A stretch of 64,000 nucleotides of DNA from Nitrospira sp. (GTDB lineage Bacteria > Nitrospirota > Nitrospiria > Nitrospirales > Nitrospiraceae), in the NCBI GenBank assembly GCA_024331125.1, contig JANDJI010000006.1, positions 1 through 64,000 of the forward strand, written 5' to 3'. The notes under the pieces were generated by a model. The model made no database searches and was not told the DNA's origin. It worked only from the letters and a program-made list of their open reading frames with translations. Below, one piece after another: positions 16,040 to 25,855 of this stretch. Numbering within the stretch: position 1 is the first letter of the stretch; each line of letters opens with the position of its first letter. The position numbers and the translations under genes were made by a program.

Positions 16040-17707
16040 TCATTGAACTGCTGTCGACGCATATCGATGCATCGGCGGCGTCTCCGCCTCTCCCTGTTTT
16101 CCAATCCCAAACGCTTGACCGACATGAACCAACTGCGCCTTCCACCGCCGATACGCCCGCGCATGATACCGCGCCATTTGTCCCAATCCCTCCATATCGT
16201 CGCTCTGAACGGCCCTGACAAACGCCGTCGTGATCGGTCTTGTGGCCATCGTGCTCATGCCTAACGTAACGAGCCGTTCTCGTTCACGGGAAAGCGAGCG
16301 CTGCAACGTCCGGAGCCTCTCGACATCGATGAATCGTTCTGTTGCCGCGCGCACGACTTCATCGGCCGCGGCGCAGGCACGCTCGACGGCTGGCGCCAGG
16401 CCCTCGATCACCGACCGCGCCTCATCGACGTCGGGCGACGGCATCTCCGGTGAAGGAACTTTGCTTTGAACCCCGGTGAAGGTTTCGTACCAATAACGGC
16501 GCCAAAACGAAGCATGCCAGGCCACATCGGCCGGCTCCTGCCCCGCGCGACATTTGAACGTTCCCAAACCGTCTTCATCGACATCGGATTGATAGACGCG
16601 GAACCCTCGAATGCCCGAAGGGAACGGTCCTTGCCCCAGGACGTGGAGCAGTAGCGCCGCAACCTGATCAATCTGCAAACGGTCCTTACAGGCGTGGTGG
16701 GCGCACACTTGGTCGAATCCACAGGGCGCGCAGTCCAACTCCGGTTGAAGCACCCAGTGTCCCGGTCCGTAGGGACCTGTCTCCCGGAAATCGACGTGCC
16801 CGACCGAGAGATCGACGACCGAAGTCCCCATGGCGACGGCCAGGTGCATGGGGCCCGTATCGTTGGTCAACAACAGGCGAGAGGCCGCCAACAGCGCCGT
16901 CGCCTGCGCCACAGTCGTCTTCCCCAGCTCGTTCCTGATCGGGTTCCGCCCCCCCGCCTCTCGGTAGGCTTGCAACACCTGCGCGACGACGCTTCGTTCG
17001 GGCTCGGCACCAAGAAAAAGAAACCCGCCGCCCCATTGTTTGGACAGAAGCGCCAACGTGCGTCCAAAAAGCTGCGGCCGCCACGCCTTCATGACGTCAC
17101 TGGCCCCGGCCTGGACCGCAATCCACTCCATCCGCTCATGACCATCGGCTGAGAGCACGCGGCGGGCCCATTCGTGATCCGCTCTCCCGACCGTCAGCGT
17201 AAGCGGCGTGAAGGGGCCGGGCCCGCTCCCGCCCAAGGCGTAGAGATCGACCAGATTGAACCGATTGATCCGACGGAAATGGTGCATATCGGCGAAATAG
17301 GCCATCCAGGGGTTGTTGATGATTACGCCGCCATCCCAGGCGGTTCGAGCCCCACGGATGTCGGGAGCCCCAATGACGCCGACTAGGAGCGCGCTGGCCC
17401 GGTTGAACGTGAGATTGATGATGCGATCATACCGACGCTCCACCAACGGACGGACCCACTCCGCCAGCTCCCGATACAGGGCGACAACATCTTTGGCGGC
17501 CGCTCGACTCTCATCGATCAGCTCATGAAAGTCATGGGTGATGACCTCGCGTAAACCAGGCAGCAGAGCGGCCACAGGGGCAAACCGCCGATCGATCACG
17601 AGATCGACGGCACAGCCAGGCCATTCTTGCGCCAGCCGGCCCAGCAATGCCCCCATCTGCACGAGGTCGCCCATCCTGGTCACATTCACGACCAGGACTT
17701 GCCTCAT
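16040..17707 (-). CDS. Glycosyltransferase family 9 (heptosyltransferase-like) with C-terminal extension
   Basis: A 555-residue protein. Residues 1-340 are a GT9 fold, starting VLVVNVTRMGDLVQMGALL and containing the nucleotide-sugar motif LTNDTGPMHLAVAMGTSVVD and ETGPYGPGHWV. A Cys cluster (CAPCGFDQVCAHHAC) follows, as in some LPS heptosyltransferases. Residues 370-555 are an extra region of unknown function with helical, Arg-rich character. Typical GT9 enzymes have about 350 residues. ATG at 17707 is chosen because the family start MRQVLVVNV fits. Its position near fliC suggests flagellin rather than LPS core as acceptor. Confidence 0.85.
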   Translation of the reverse strand: MRQVLVVNVTRMGDLVQMGALLGRLAQEWPGCAVDLVIDRRFAPVAALLPGLREVITHDFHELIDESRAAAKDVVALYRELAEWVRPLVERRYDRIINLTFNRASALLVGVIGAPDIRGARTAWDGGVIINNPWMAYFADMHHFRRINRFNLVDLYALGGSGPGPFTPLTLTVGRADHEWARRVLSADGHERMEWIAVQAGASDVMKAWRPQLFGRTLALLSKQWGGGFLFLGAEPERSVVAQVLQAYREAGGRNPIRNELGKTTVAQATALLAASRLLLTNDTGPMHLAVAMGTSVVDLSVGHVDFRETGPYGPGHWVLQPELDCAPCGFDQVCAHHACKDRLQIDQVAALLLHVLGQGPFPSGIRGFRVYQSDVDEDGLGTFKCRAGQEPADVAWHASFWRRYWYETFTGVQSKVPSPEMPSPDVDEARSVIEGLAPAVERACAAADEVVRAATERFIDVERLRTLQRSLSRERERLVTLGMSTMATRPITTAFVRAVQSDDMEGLGQMARYHARAYRRWKAQLVHVGQAFGIGKQGEAETPPMHRYASTAVQ

Positions 17708-17781
17708 ACGCCCTGTGTCATCAGTCCGGTTTGAAACGCCGTCCCGATTCACTCGTTTTCTCCCATCTCGTTCACGAACCG

Positions 17782-19599
17782 TCAGACAAAATCCCTCGTT
17801 TCCGAGCGGTAACTATCCAACAAAAGAATGAGTAATTCCTCGCGAGCCAAGCGACGGCCGGCGCCTCGGGCTCGAATGCTGTCAGCCACATCCTTCAGTT
17901 CGACCCGCTGATCACGTGGGAACCGGCTCAGGAGCGTTTCCAGCTCGGGCGGGGTCTCGGCCCGAGCGGCCAGAGCCCCCGCGTTTCGATCTCCACGCAA
18001 GACGGCACCGATTCGATCCGGTTGTCGGAGACCGATCACCGCCAACAGGTCCTCCATCCGATGGCGATAGGTATGCTGCGTCAGGGCTCGGCGCCGGGCC
18101 GCTTCTGCGACCGCCCCTCTTGCTTCGCGGTCGTGGAGCCATCGACGAATCAATTGCGGCACCTCCTCGGGAGACCGAAATCGAACGATCTCCTGTTCGG
18201 AAAACAACTCCGGTAACAACGCCCGCTCATCCGCAAGCTGAAACCCTCCGCAGACAGCCAGCTCGAACGTCCGCGGATTCACGAAGTCCGCTTGAGGGTC
18301 CAACGATGGTCCGTTGTACGAATGCAGATTGAGATTGATGGTGCTGGCGTTGAACACTTTCCGGCAGATCTCGGTGTCGATGCGGGCGCCGCCCCGTTGC
18401 AAGACGGAGGCAAGCTCGGCCGCCCCTTCCCATTCGTTTCCCCAGAGCTTGAAGGTCCATTCTGGTGACAGCCATCGCGGCAACAGCACCCGCCGGTTTT
18501 GGTAGCCGGCCCCGACGAACGAGACATCGGCGCCATATTCGCATTGTTCGGTCTCGGTCAGCGACGTGGGATAAAAGACTTGCGGATCAGCAGCCATCGG
18601 CAGGTAATGGACATGGGACGCGCCGGCCTTTCTTAGTGCTTCGATACAGTCTCCTCTCTGAATCACGAACCAACAGTCATAACTCGACGCGAGTTGCCGC
18701 CAGTAGGGCAGATGCCGGTAGTTTTCCACAAACCACATCGCGGTGAGAAATTTCTTCTTTCGCACATGGGCCAACACACCGGCGGTTAATGGCGCCTGGG
18801 CGATGGCGAGCACCAGATCCGGCGGGTCCTCGGCCAAGCGAGCGACCGTATCCAAACTCAAGAGCTCCGCGAAGCGGCCTTGCATCGTCAGGCGGTGGCG
18901 GACATCCCCATACCCATTGAACTGTTCATAGCTGGTGTGGTGGACACTGTGGTCGATCCAGATCACGCGATGCCCCAGCGACTCCAACGCCGATGTCACG
19001 TATCGCGCAATCGGCAACGATCCCCCGTAAATCGGCCCCACGACAGCGATCCGCAGTTGTCCCCCCTGCCGGCTTGCCACCATCCGACGCAAGGACGCCT
19101 CCATCTCACGATGAACCGCTTCATGGAGACCGGCCGCCGGCGCATAGGTCATGAACCGCAAGGGCTTTCCGAAGTCGGCCAGGTGTCGCGCCATGTCCGC
19201 CGGCTCTCCCCAGATCCATTCGATAGTCTCCGGCCAGGAGCCAAGCGGGCGGGCGCCGAGCGCATCTTTCAACACCGACACATCAGGAATAATCACCGCC
19301 AGCCTGCGGCTGCCCGGTTTTAGCAATGCCAGGGATTCAACGTGATACAGGAGTCCGACCCCCAACACCACGCCGACTTCATCATCCTTCCATTCCTTGA
19401 GTTGCGCATTCGCCCAACTATGGGCCTCTTTGCGAGGATCGTACGAACTGTGGACCCAGCGACCGCCGCATTTCGCCGTGACGCTCCCCTCACGGGACGG
19501 AGTCAAAGAAAGGACGCTCCCGGTCGCAGATCGTACGGCCTCCGCGAGCGCGGAAGCCCTTCGGCCGAGTTTTTCGAGATTTTTCAATAAATGGCTCAT
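17782..19599 (-). CDS. CgeB-like glycosyltransferase (DUF3880 plus GT1-type domain)
   Basis: A 605-residue protein. The first 190 residues are family-specific. A Rossmann-like half (about 195-330) starts RIAVVGPIYGGSLPIARYV and resembles DUF3880. A second half (about 370-490) has YLPMAADPQVFYP, ADVSFVGAGYQNRR, NLHSYNGP and FVNPRTFELAVCGGFQLAD, the pattern of CgeB-type group 1 transferases. A helical tail (about 530-605) follows. The start overlaps the upstream GT9 stop as ATGA, so translation is probably coupled. It probably transfers a sugar to protein or surface glycan; donor unknown. Confidence 0.82.
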   Translation of the reverse strand: MSHLLKNLEKLGRRASALAEAVRSATGSVLSLTPSREGSVTAKCGGRWVHSSYDPRKEAHSWANAQLKEWKDDEVGVVLGVGLLYHVESLALLKPGSRRLAVIIPDVSVLKDALGARPLGSWPETIEWIWGEPADMARHLADFGKPLRFMTYAPAAGLHEAVHREMEASLRRMVASRQGGQLRIAVVGPIYGGSLPIARYVTSALESLGHRVIWIDHSVHHTSYEQFNGYGDVRHRLTMQGRFAELLSLDTVARLAEDPPDLVLAIAQAPLTAGVLAHVRKKKFLTAMWFVENYRHLPYWRQLASSYDCWFVIQRGDCIEALRKAGASHVHYLPMAADPQVFYPTSLTETEQCEYGADVSFVGAGYQNRRVLLPRWLSPEWTFKLWGNEWEGAAELASVLQRGGARIDTEICRKVFNASTINLNLHSYNGPSLDPQADFVNPRTFELAVCGGFQLADERALLPELFSEQEIVRFRSPEEVPQLIRRWLHDREARGAVAEAARRRALTQHTYRHRMEDLLAVIGLRQPDRIGAVLRGDRNAGALAARAETPPELETLLSRFPRDQRVELKDVADSIRARGAGRRLAREELLILLLDSYRSETRDFV

Positions 19600-20804
19600 G
19601 CTGCACCCACCACTGAACCCTCGGTGATCGAGGGCGACAGCTCTCGCCAAAGGCGTTCTCGTTCCGACGGCGGACCGAAACGACCGCTGACTTCGGTATA
19701 ATAGGCGCCCCACCGATCGTAGCGGCTCATCCAGACCGACCACCCCGCCGTTTTCTTCATCTCGCCTTCCAGCATGGCCGCAATCGACGCTTCGATCGGC
19801 CACCGGGCCGGCCGTACATTCGAACGTTCCGCCTTGTCCGCTTCCATCTCCTCGACAGCCTGCCAGACCAGATGGCCTGGCCCGTACGGTCCGGTTTCGT
19901 GAACGCGGGCACGCGCAAAGTACCAGCCGAAGACCTTCACTCCGACAGCAGCAGCCAGATGCAGCGGCCCCGTATCGGAGCCGATAACCGCGTGACAGCG
20001 ACCCAGCACCGAAACCAGTTCGAGAAGCGACGTGCGCCCGGTTATATCCCAGATACGTCCCAACAACGATGACGGCAAAAGATCTTGAATCCTCCGTCCC
20101 CGTTCCCGTTCTTCGCCGAGTAACACGATGCGACCGGCTGGCGCCGATTCCAGAAACCGGACGACCCAGGTCTTCCAAATCTCCGTAGGGACCAGCCGTT
20201 CGGCCGCTCCGGCTCCGACGAGAAGGCCGATCCAGGGTTCTCCTCGTCGGCCGATCTGATCGAGGGTGGGAGGTAACCGGCAAGAAGACTTCTTAAGAAC
20301 CGGCGGCCTTCCGGGAGGAAGCACACCGCACAGCCCGCAGAACGCATCGGCCAGATGCACACGACAGCCGCGCCCTGTGTGCGCGACATCCCGCACATAG
20401 GAGGCCCAAGGAGCCATGGTGGTTCCGAGAGGACCGTCGAGCAGCGGGCCCTTGACTTCGTCCGCCAGCAAGGAACCAGCCAACAAGGCCCGACAGTGCT
20501 GGTTCAGCACGTAGGCTGTCCCATATCGATGCGTAGCGAGTGCTTCAAGTTGTTTTTCGGCCTGCTCAAGGTGCGTCGGCAGTACCCCCGCCGAAGCGTC
20601 ATCCGCCCACCGGCGCCAGACGGCCCCATCCCACTCCAGCACACGGTCAACACCCGGTATCAGCCGCCCGATCGGCGCCAGCGCGGACGGACACAGGAGA
20701 TCGAGCTCACGTGTCTGGTCGGCCATCTTCAGCGCCGTGATCGCCGGGATCGTCTGGATCAAATCGCCGAGCCTGGCAAGTTGGACGACCAGCGTCCTTG
20801 CCAT
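19596..20804 (-). CDS. Glycosyltransferase family 9
   Basis: A 402-residue GT9 enzyme. The start TLVVQLARLGDLIQTIPAI and the C-terminal nucleotide-sugar site VIGSDTGPLHLAAAVGVKVFG, with ETGPYGPGHLVWQ, match the family. The paralogue at 16040-17707 shares the same RLGDL/RMGDL start and ETGPYGPGH block. CGGAGG lies 6 bp before the ATG at 20804; the longer frame to 21074 lies inside the preceding gene. It starts 5 bp after the multidomain transferase stop and ends with an ATGA overlap into the CgeB-like gene. Confidence 0.9.
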   Translation of the reverse strand: MARTLVVQLARLGDLIQTIPAITALKMADQTRELDLLCPSALAPIGRLIPGVDRVLEWDGAVWRRWADDASAGVLPTHLEQAEKQLEALATHRYGTAYVLNQHCRALLAGSLLADEVKGPLLDGPLGTTMAPWASYVRDVAHTGRGCRVHLADAFCGLCGVLPPGRPPVLKKSSCRLPPTLDQIGRRGEPWIGLLVGAGAAERLVPTEIWKTWVVRFLESAPAGRIVLLGEERERGRRIQDLLPSSLLGRIWDITGRTSLLELVSVLGRCHAVIGSDTGPLHLAAAVGVKVFGWYFARARVHETGPYGPGHLVWQAVEEMEADKAERSNVRPARWPIEASIAAMLEGEMKKTAGWSVWMSRYDRWGAYYTEVSGRFGPPSERERLWRELSPSITEGSVVGAA

Positions 20805-20809
20805 GGTTT

Positions 20810-23800
20810 CTATTCCTCCGTCGCCGAGACGGTCTGCATCGCTTCTTTTCTGGCAATCGCCTGTTCCAATTCGGCCAGGCCGTCGAATTGCGGATTGAGC
20901 GCTCGAATCGCCTCCTGCTCTCGCCTCGCCTCCTCCACCCGGTCGGCGCGAAGCCACACGCCCGCGAGCGCGAACCGGACGGCCAGATCCCCGGGATTCC
21001 GCTTCACATAGGGTTCCAAGCACCGGCTCAATTCCTCCCATCGATTCTGCGCCGTCCCGGCCCGTAACAGCCAATGGATCGCTTCGGCATCATCGGGCTG
21101 ATCGACTAAGACCTCGCAAAATTTCTCCCACGCTCCCTGTGGATATGATCGACCTATCGCGGCCATCCCCATGCCCATGAGACATTTGCGGCGATCGGCA
21201 CCGGCTTTGAGGGCTCGCGCGAACAATGACTCGGCTTCCCCATACTGTTCCCGCTGCATACAGAGCACACCGCAGAGCAAGAGCCCTTCGGGGTGGTCAG
21301 CCTCCGAACGTAGTGCAGCCCGAAGCTGCTGCTCGGCTCCAACGAGATCTCCCTGTTCCAACAGCAGGCGAGCCAGACTGATTCGTTCATCCGCTGTGGC
21401 CCCCAGTTCCACAGCCCGAGACAGAAACCGCGCCTGCCACAGCGGTTCTTTCAATCGCTCGGCGACTTTGGCTCCCCAGGAAAGCACCAATCGGTCATTC
21501 GGCCATTCTTTCACCAACTGAAGCTCACGCCTGACGGCTTCCCAATCTTTCTTGATCGCCGCGGCTTGGACTGCAGCCACATGAGCCCAGACGGCTCGAT
21601 CACGCACGTCGGTCAGAGGAACAACTTGCGTCGCTCTGTTCACGTCAGGGTGATCTCCTACCAATTTGTATCCGTCGGTGTGATAGTGGAGGTCTTCGTC
21701 TTCCAGCCACAGAAGGTTGTTCCAACGTTCTCTTAACAGACGGTAATTGCCGGCTTCTCCTACCTTACGGCCGAGGGTCTGGCCTTCGAGATGGACCAGC
21801 ACGCTGCGCGGTTGGTACACGACCTGAGCCCCCCTCCTGCGCACCTTGAGGCAGAGATCGACGTCTTCAAATCCGTTGATGAATCTCTCATCGAATCCAC
21901 CCACGGCCTCGAACAGGTCACGACGAATCAACAGGCATGCAGCGGTGACAACCTGGAACTCTCGCCGTCGATTGACGGCCGGCGAATCCGCGGGCACTTT
22001 TTGATAGATATGGTAGGGGCCGAGGCTCTCGCGCATGAACACCACCCCCGCATGTTGAATCGTGCCGTCAGGATACAAGAGCTTGCTGCCGACCACACCG
22101 ACCTCGGGATGCTCTTCCACTTCTTGCACCAATGGACCAAGCCAATTGGGTTGCGGAATGGTGTCGTTGTTAAGGAAGACCAGATACTTCCCCCGCGCCG
22201 CTTTGGCGCCTTGGTTGCAAGCCTTAGCAAACCCAAGATTCTCATCGTTTCGGATGACTTGCACATCACCTTGGAGGGTTTGGAGGAACGCCGTTGTTCC
22301 GTCCGCCGAGCCGTTGTCGACAAGGATGACCTCGTAATCGACGCCCGTTGTCGAAGAGGCCATGGCCGTGAGGCACTGTTTGGTCAATTCAAGATTGTTG
22401 TACATCGGAATGATGATGGAGCAGGCGAACCGATCGGATTGGAAGTGTTTCTTGAACTCTGCCAACTGCCGCTCCTGCGCGGCCGGCACACCGGGGAATC
22501 GCTCGGCCAAAGGCCTATACTTTCGATAGATGATGTCCGTGGTTCTGTAGTACGTGTGTCGGGTGCTGCTCGTCATGGAGCTGCCGTCTGTTCTCCACGT
22601 GAATTCCGCCGTGACTTTTTTCACGTGGATAAAGGGGAACTTTTCGGCCATACGAATCCAGAGATCCCAGTCTTCGTGCGCGAACAACGATTCATCGAAG
22701 AATCCTACTTCCTCTAGACAGCCCCGCTCGTGCATGACGCAGAGAACGGGGAAGTAATTTCCAACCAACAGATGGGGGAAACTGAAATCCTGCGAATAGG
22801 GCACGTCGCGACCGACTTCGACGTATCGTCCTTCCTGGTATCGTTCATGGACGCGCCACGCATCGGTGTACGCAGCTTTGTATGGCCCCTTCTCCAACAG
22901 GGTCACCAACGTCTCCAGATGATCGGGCAAATAGCGGTCGTCGTCGTCCAGATAAGCGATGTATTTACCCCTGGCCATCCTGATGCCGGTATTGCGCGCC
23001 GCAGCAAGCCCGCGATTTCGATCGTGCTTGATGAGGGTGATGCGGCCGTCGGTGTTGAGCGCCTCGACCGCGGCGCCAACGTCAACGGCCCCGTCATTGA
23101 CGACGATGATTTCAAAGTCCCGGTAACTCTGAGCCAGCACGCTCTGTAGCGCTTCGCGCAGCCTGTCCGGTCTATTGCAGGTCGGTACGATCACGGAGAC
23201 CGTCGGCCGCCTGCGAACAGTCGATGGACTGGCAGCCATGCCCAACTGGCAAAGCCATACTTGATCCAGCGGAATCAGCTCGCTCGATTTCAGATCAGCC
23301 GGAGTTGGAGCGGGAATGTACCGATGCTCTGCAATCTCGACATGGAGCCTCCCAACCTCAATGGGACAGAAACCATGAGCTGTCATGAGTTCGGCCGCTT
23401 GCGCTTCTGTCATCCAGGCTTCCGCCTGAACCGGATCGAGCCCCGCGGCCTTCCACTGTTCCCATGCCTCGCCGCGCCGCATTGTCAAAATAAGATAGCC
23501 GTTCGGCTTCAATAGACGGACCAGTTGTTCGCAGATGGTATCCCGCACCTCTTGTGTCATCCCCTCCAGCAGCCGCGAGCAGAGGATGACATCGTAGGAA
23601 GCGGTCGTGAGGCTTGAAGGAAGTGAACCGGTCTCACAAACTTCAAATCGAAGGTGTGGGAACTGTCGGCGAGCCTCGGCGATGGCGAGAGAATCGGCAT
23701 CCACTCCCTCGCAAGATCCGTACATCGAGACACGGTCGGTCAGCCAACCGGAACCGCAGCCGACGTCGAGAATCCGCAAGGACCGGTTGGGATCGTTCCG

Positions 23801-25855
23801 GCGAATCTCTCGAAGGATCTGCTCAAGAAAGGTCGCGACTGTGACCCATCTTGCCTCCCGTTCGTTCGCCCACGCCCCATTTGCCTGAAGTACAGTCGGC
23901 TTGCTGCTTGCCTCGCCGCCCTGCACGAACCGCGAAAACACTTCCAACAGCTCATTGTCAGGGTGAAGCGCGCAAGCTTTTTTCAACTGCTCGCGGACTG
24001 TTTCACTCGGTGATGACAGAATGAGCCTCGCCTTCTCTTTGCCAGCCTCGGTAAACAGGTCAGGATGATGGAACACAAGGTGCGCTTTGACCACATTTAT
24101 ATTCGCCTGGACCCGCTCCACCATCGTGCCGCGCCGCTTGCGGTACCAGAACAGCGGTTGTTCGACATGGTACGATCGAAACCCGAGTTTGGCAGCGCCG
24201 ATCCAAAAGCACCAATCCTCGGCGCCCAGATACATCGCCGGAGAATAGCCCCCCACCCGCTCCCACACCGAGCGACGGTACAGCGAGCAGTAGTCATGGA
24301 CATCGCCGACGAAGAGATTTCCTAATGTCACGACGCCTTTACGATGAACACCCTCGGTGTCTCCGAAGGTTCGTTCATCAACATAGACGATGGCGATGTC
24401 GGGATTGTTGTCTAGAACCGGCACGGTTTCCGCCAAATAACACGGATCCAGCCGATCATCCGCGTCGAGGGGGAGAATATATCGCCCTCGTGCCTCCCGG
24501 ATGCCGGCGTTGCGTGCGTCGGACAGCCCGCCGTTCGTCTTGCGGATCAATCGAATTCGCTTGTCGGGATACCGAGTGATAAGGTCGCGGGCGACTTGGG
24601 CCGTATGGTCGGGACTGCCGTCATCGACGATGAGACATTCCCAGTCACCGTAGGTTTGAGCAATGACGCTTTCAACCGCCTCCGTTAGGAACTCCGCCTG
24701 GGCGTAGCAAGGCACGATCACCGACACCGCCGGATCGGCTTCTCTCGCGCCGCTTTCTTTTCCCGAACCGATAAAGGGGCCGACAGGAATCGTTTTCCTT
24801 TTATGCTCGCCTTGTTCGGGCACGGAGGGAGCCGGGCAAGACAGACGGTCCAACGACCGGCTCACCTCGACTATCTTCTCAAGAAATCGAATCTGCTCAT
24901 GGAGAGATTGGGCGAGCATTGTGTCCGCCTTCGCGGCCAGTCTTTGCACGAGCTCGTTTGCTTCCCGCACACGGGCACTGGGCTCGATGTCCAAAACGGC
25001 CAGACGGAGAGGAACATTCGCAGCGCCGTTGCTCAATAGCGTCCTGACTCTACCCATCACCGCGGGAACGGCCTCGTCTTCCAAGCCACGCTCTCGCAAA
25101 AACGCAACCAGGTCGGCCGTCCAAAACACCTCATGAAACAGCGTCAAAAACTCTTCTTGATAGCTGCGCGCGTCCTTGCGGATCGCCCGGGGCGGATCAT
25201 GCCAGTCGCCATCGTTCTTGAGAATGGCACACTCCTCGGCCATGGGTAGCAGCCATCCCTTCATCGCCAGGTAACTGACGAGGAGTTGATCACTGTAGGA
25301 CGGCCAGATGGGTTTCGTTCTGACAAAATCCATCCACTCTCGAAACAAACGGCGCCGCATCACGCCGAAGGTCAAGAGACCGTTGTGACCTTGGGTGAAA
25401 AGGGACGTGAGTCTCCCGCACTGGTCTGGTTCATTGATCGGCTTCAGCCGATACAGCAGGTGCACCTTGGGCGAGTAACTAAGATACAGACGAGGGACGA
25501 ACGCGGTCACGGCCGGCGCCGCCGTTCTTGCAGCGTCGAGCGCGCATCGCAAATAGTTGATGCTGAAGAGGTCGTCGTCCGCAACCAGCAGAACCCATTC
25601 CGATTCGATCTGCACAGCTCGACACAACCGCTCGGTGGGATCCTTCAAGCCGATGTAGGTCAAGCGGCCGTCTTTGCTCAGCGGGGCGGCGGAAGCCAGG
25701 ATCCATCGCCTTTTCTCCTCGTCCTCCTGCCCGTCGGCGATGGTGACGTGAACATCTCGGTTCTCTTCTCCCGCCCTCAAGAGCTGGATTATGATGTCCT
25801 TGGCCATGGCGGAAAACCGAATGGTCGGAAGGAGAATGTTCAACGTGCACGTCAC
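20810..25855 (-). CDS. Giant multidomain glycosyltransferase (four GT-A domains, methyltransferase, TPR)
   Basis: A 1681-residue protein starting at a GTG that overlaps the upstream stop (GTGA). In order: a GT-A-like domain (about 1-300, with ADDDLFSINYL), a GT2 domain from about 376 (VSVIVPCYAQAEFL, VDDGSPDHT), a class I SAM methyltransferase from about 690 (ILDVGCGSGWLTD), a GT2 domain from about 881 (VSVIVPTCNRPDRL, AYLDDDDRY), a rhamnosyltransferase-like GT2 from about 1145 (CSIIIPMYNN, FLNNDTIPQ) and TPR-like repeats from about 1450. Such proteins build several linkages of one oligosaccharide and may cap or methylate it. No membrane helix is seen, so it acts in the cytoplasm. Confidence 0.9.
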   Translation of the reverse strand: MTCTLNILLPTIRFSAMAKDIIIQLLRAGEENRDVHVTIADGQEDEEKRRWILASAAPLSKDGRLTYIGLKDPTERLCRAVQIESEWVLLVADDDLFSINYLRCALDAARTAAPAVTAFVPRLYLSYSPKVHLLYRLKPINEPDQCGRLTSLFTQGHNGLLTFGVMRRRLFREWMDFVRTKPIWPSYSDQLLVSYLAMKGWLLPMAEECAILKNDGDWHDPPRAIRKDARSYQEEFLTLFHEVFWTADLVAFLRERGLEDEAVPAVMGRVRTLLSNGAANVPLRLAVLDIEPSARVREANELVQRLAAKADTMLAQSLHEQIRFLEKIVEVSRSLDRLSCPAPSVPEQGEHKRKTIPVGPFIGSGKESGAREADPAVSVIVPCYAQAEFLTEAVESVIAQTYGDWECLIVDDGSPDHTAQVARDLITRYPDKRIRLIRKTNGGLSDARNAGIREARGRYILPLDADDRLDPCYLAETVPVLDNNPDIAIVYVDERTFGDTEGVHRKGVVTLGNLFVGDVHDYCSLYRRSVWERVGGYSPAMYLGAEDWCFWIGAAKLGFRSYHVEQPLFWYRKRRGTMVERVQANINVVKAHLVFHHPDLFTEAGKEKARLILSSPSETVREQLKKACALHPDNELLEVFSRFVQGGEASSKPTVLQANGAWANEREARWVTVATFLEQILREIRRNDPNRSLRILDVGCGSGWLTDRVSMYGSCEGVDADSLAIAEARRQFPHLRFEVCETGSLPSSLTTASYDVILCSRLLEGMTQEVRDTICEQLVRLLKPNGYLILTMRRGEAWEQWKAAGLDPVQAEAWMTEAQAAELMTAHGFCPIEVGRLHVEIAEHRYIPAPTPADLKSSELIPLDQVWLCQLGMAASPSTVRRRPTVSVIVPTCNRPDRLREALQSVLAQSYRDFEIIVVNDGAVDVGAAVEALNTDGRITLIKHDRNRGLAAARNTGIRMARGKYIAYLDDDDRYLPDHLETLVTLLEKGPYKAAYTDAWRVHERYQEGRYVEVGRDVPYSQDFSFPHLLVGNYFPVLCVMHERGCLEEVGFFDESLFAHEDWDLWIRMAEKFPFIHVKKVTAEFTWRTDGSSMTSSTRHTYYRTTDIIYRKYRPLAERFPGVPAAQERQLAEFKKHFQSDRFACSIIIPMYNNLELTKQCLTAMASSTTGVDYEVILVDNGSADGTTAFLQTLQGDVQVIRNDENLGFAKACNQGAKAARGKYLVFLNNDTIPQPNWLGPLVQEVEEHPEVGVVGSKLLYPDGTIQHAGVVFMRESLGPYHIYQKVPADSPAVNRRREFQVVTAACLLIRRDLFEAVGGFDERFINGFEDVDLCLKVRRRGAQVVYQPRSVLVHLEGQTLGRKVGEAGNYRLLRERWNNLLWLEDEDLHYHTDGYKLVGDHPDVNRATQVVPLTDVRDRAVWAHVAAVQAAAIKKDWEAVRRELQLVKEWPNDRLVLSWGAKVAERLKEPLWQARFLSRAVELGATADERISLARLLLEQGDLVGAEQQLRAALRSEADHPEGLLLCGVLCMQREQYGEAESLFARALKAGADRRKCLMGMGMAAIGRSYPQGAWEKFCEVLVDQPDDAEAIHWLLRAGTAQNRWEELSRCLEPYVKRNPGDLAVRFALAGVWLRADRVEEARREQEAIRALNPQFDGLAELEQAIARKEAMQTVSATEE

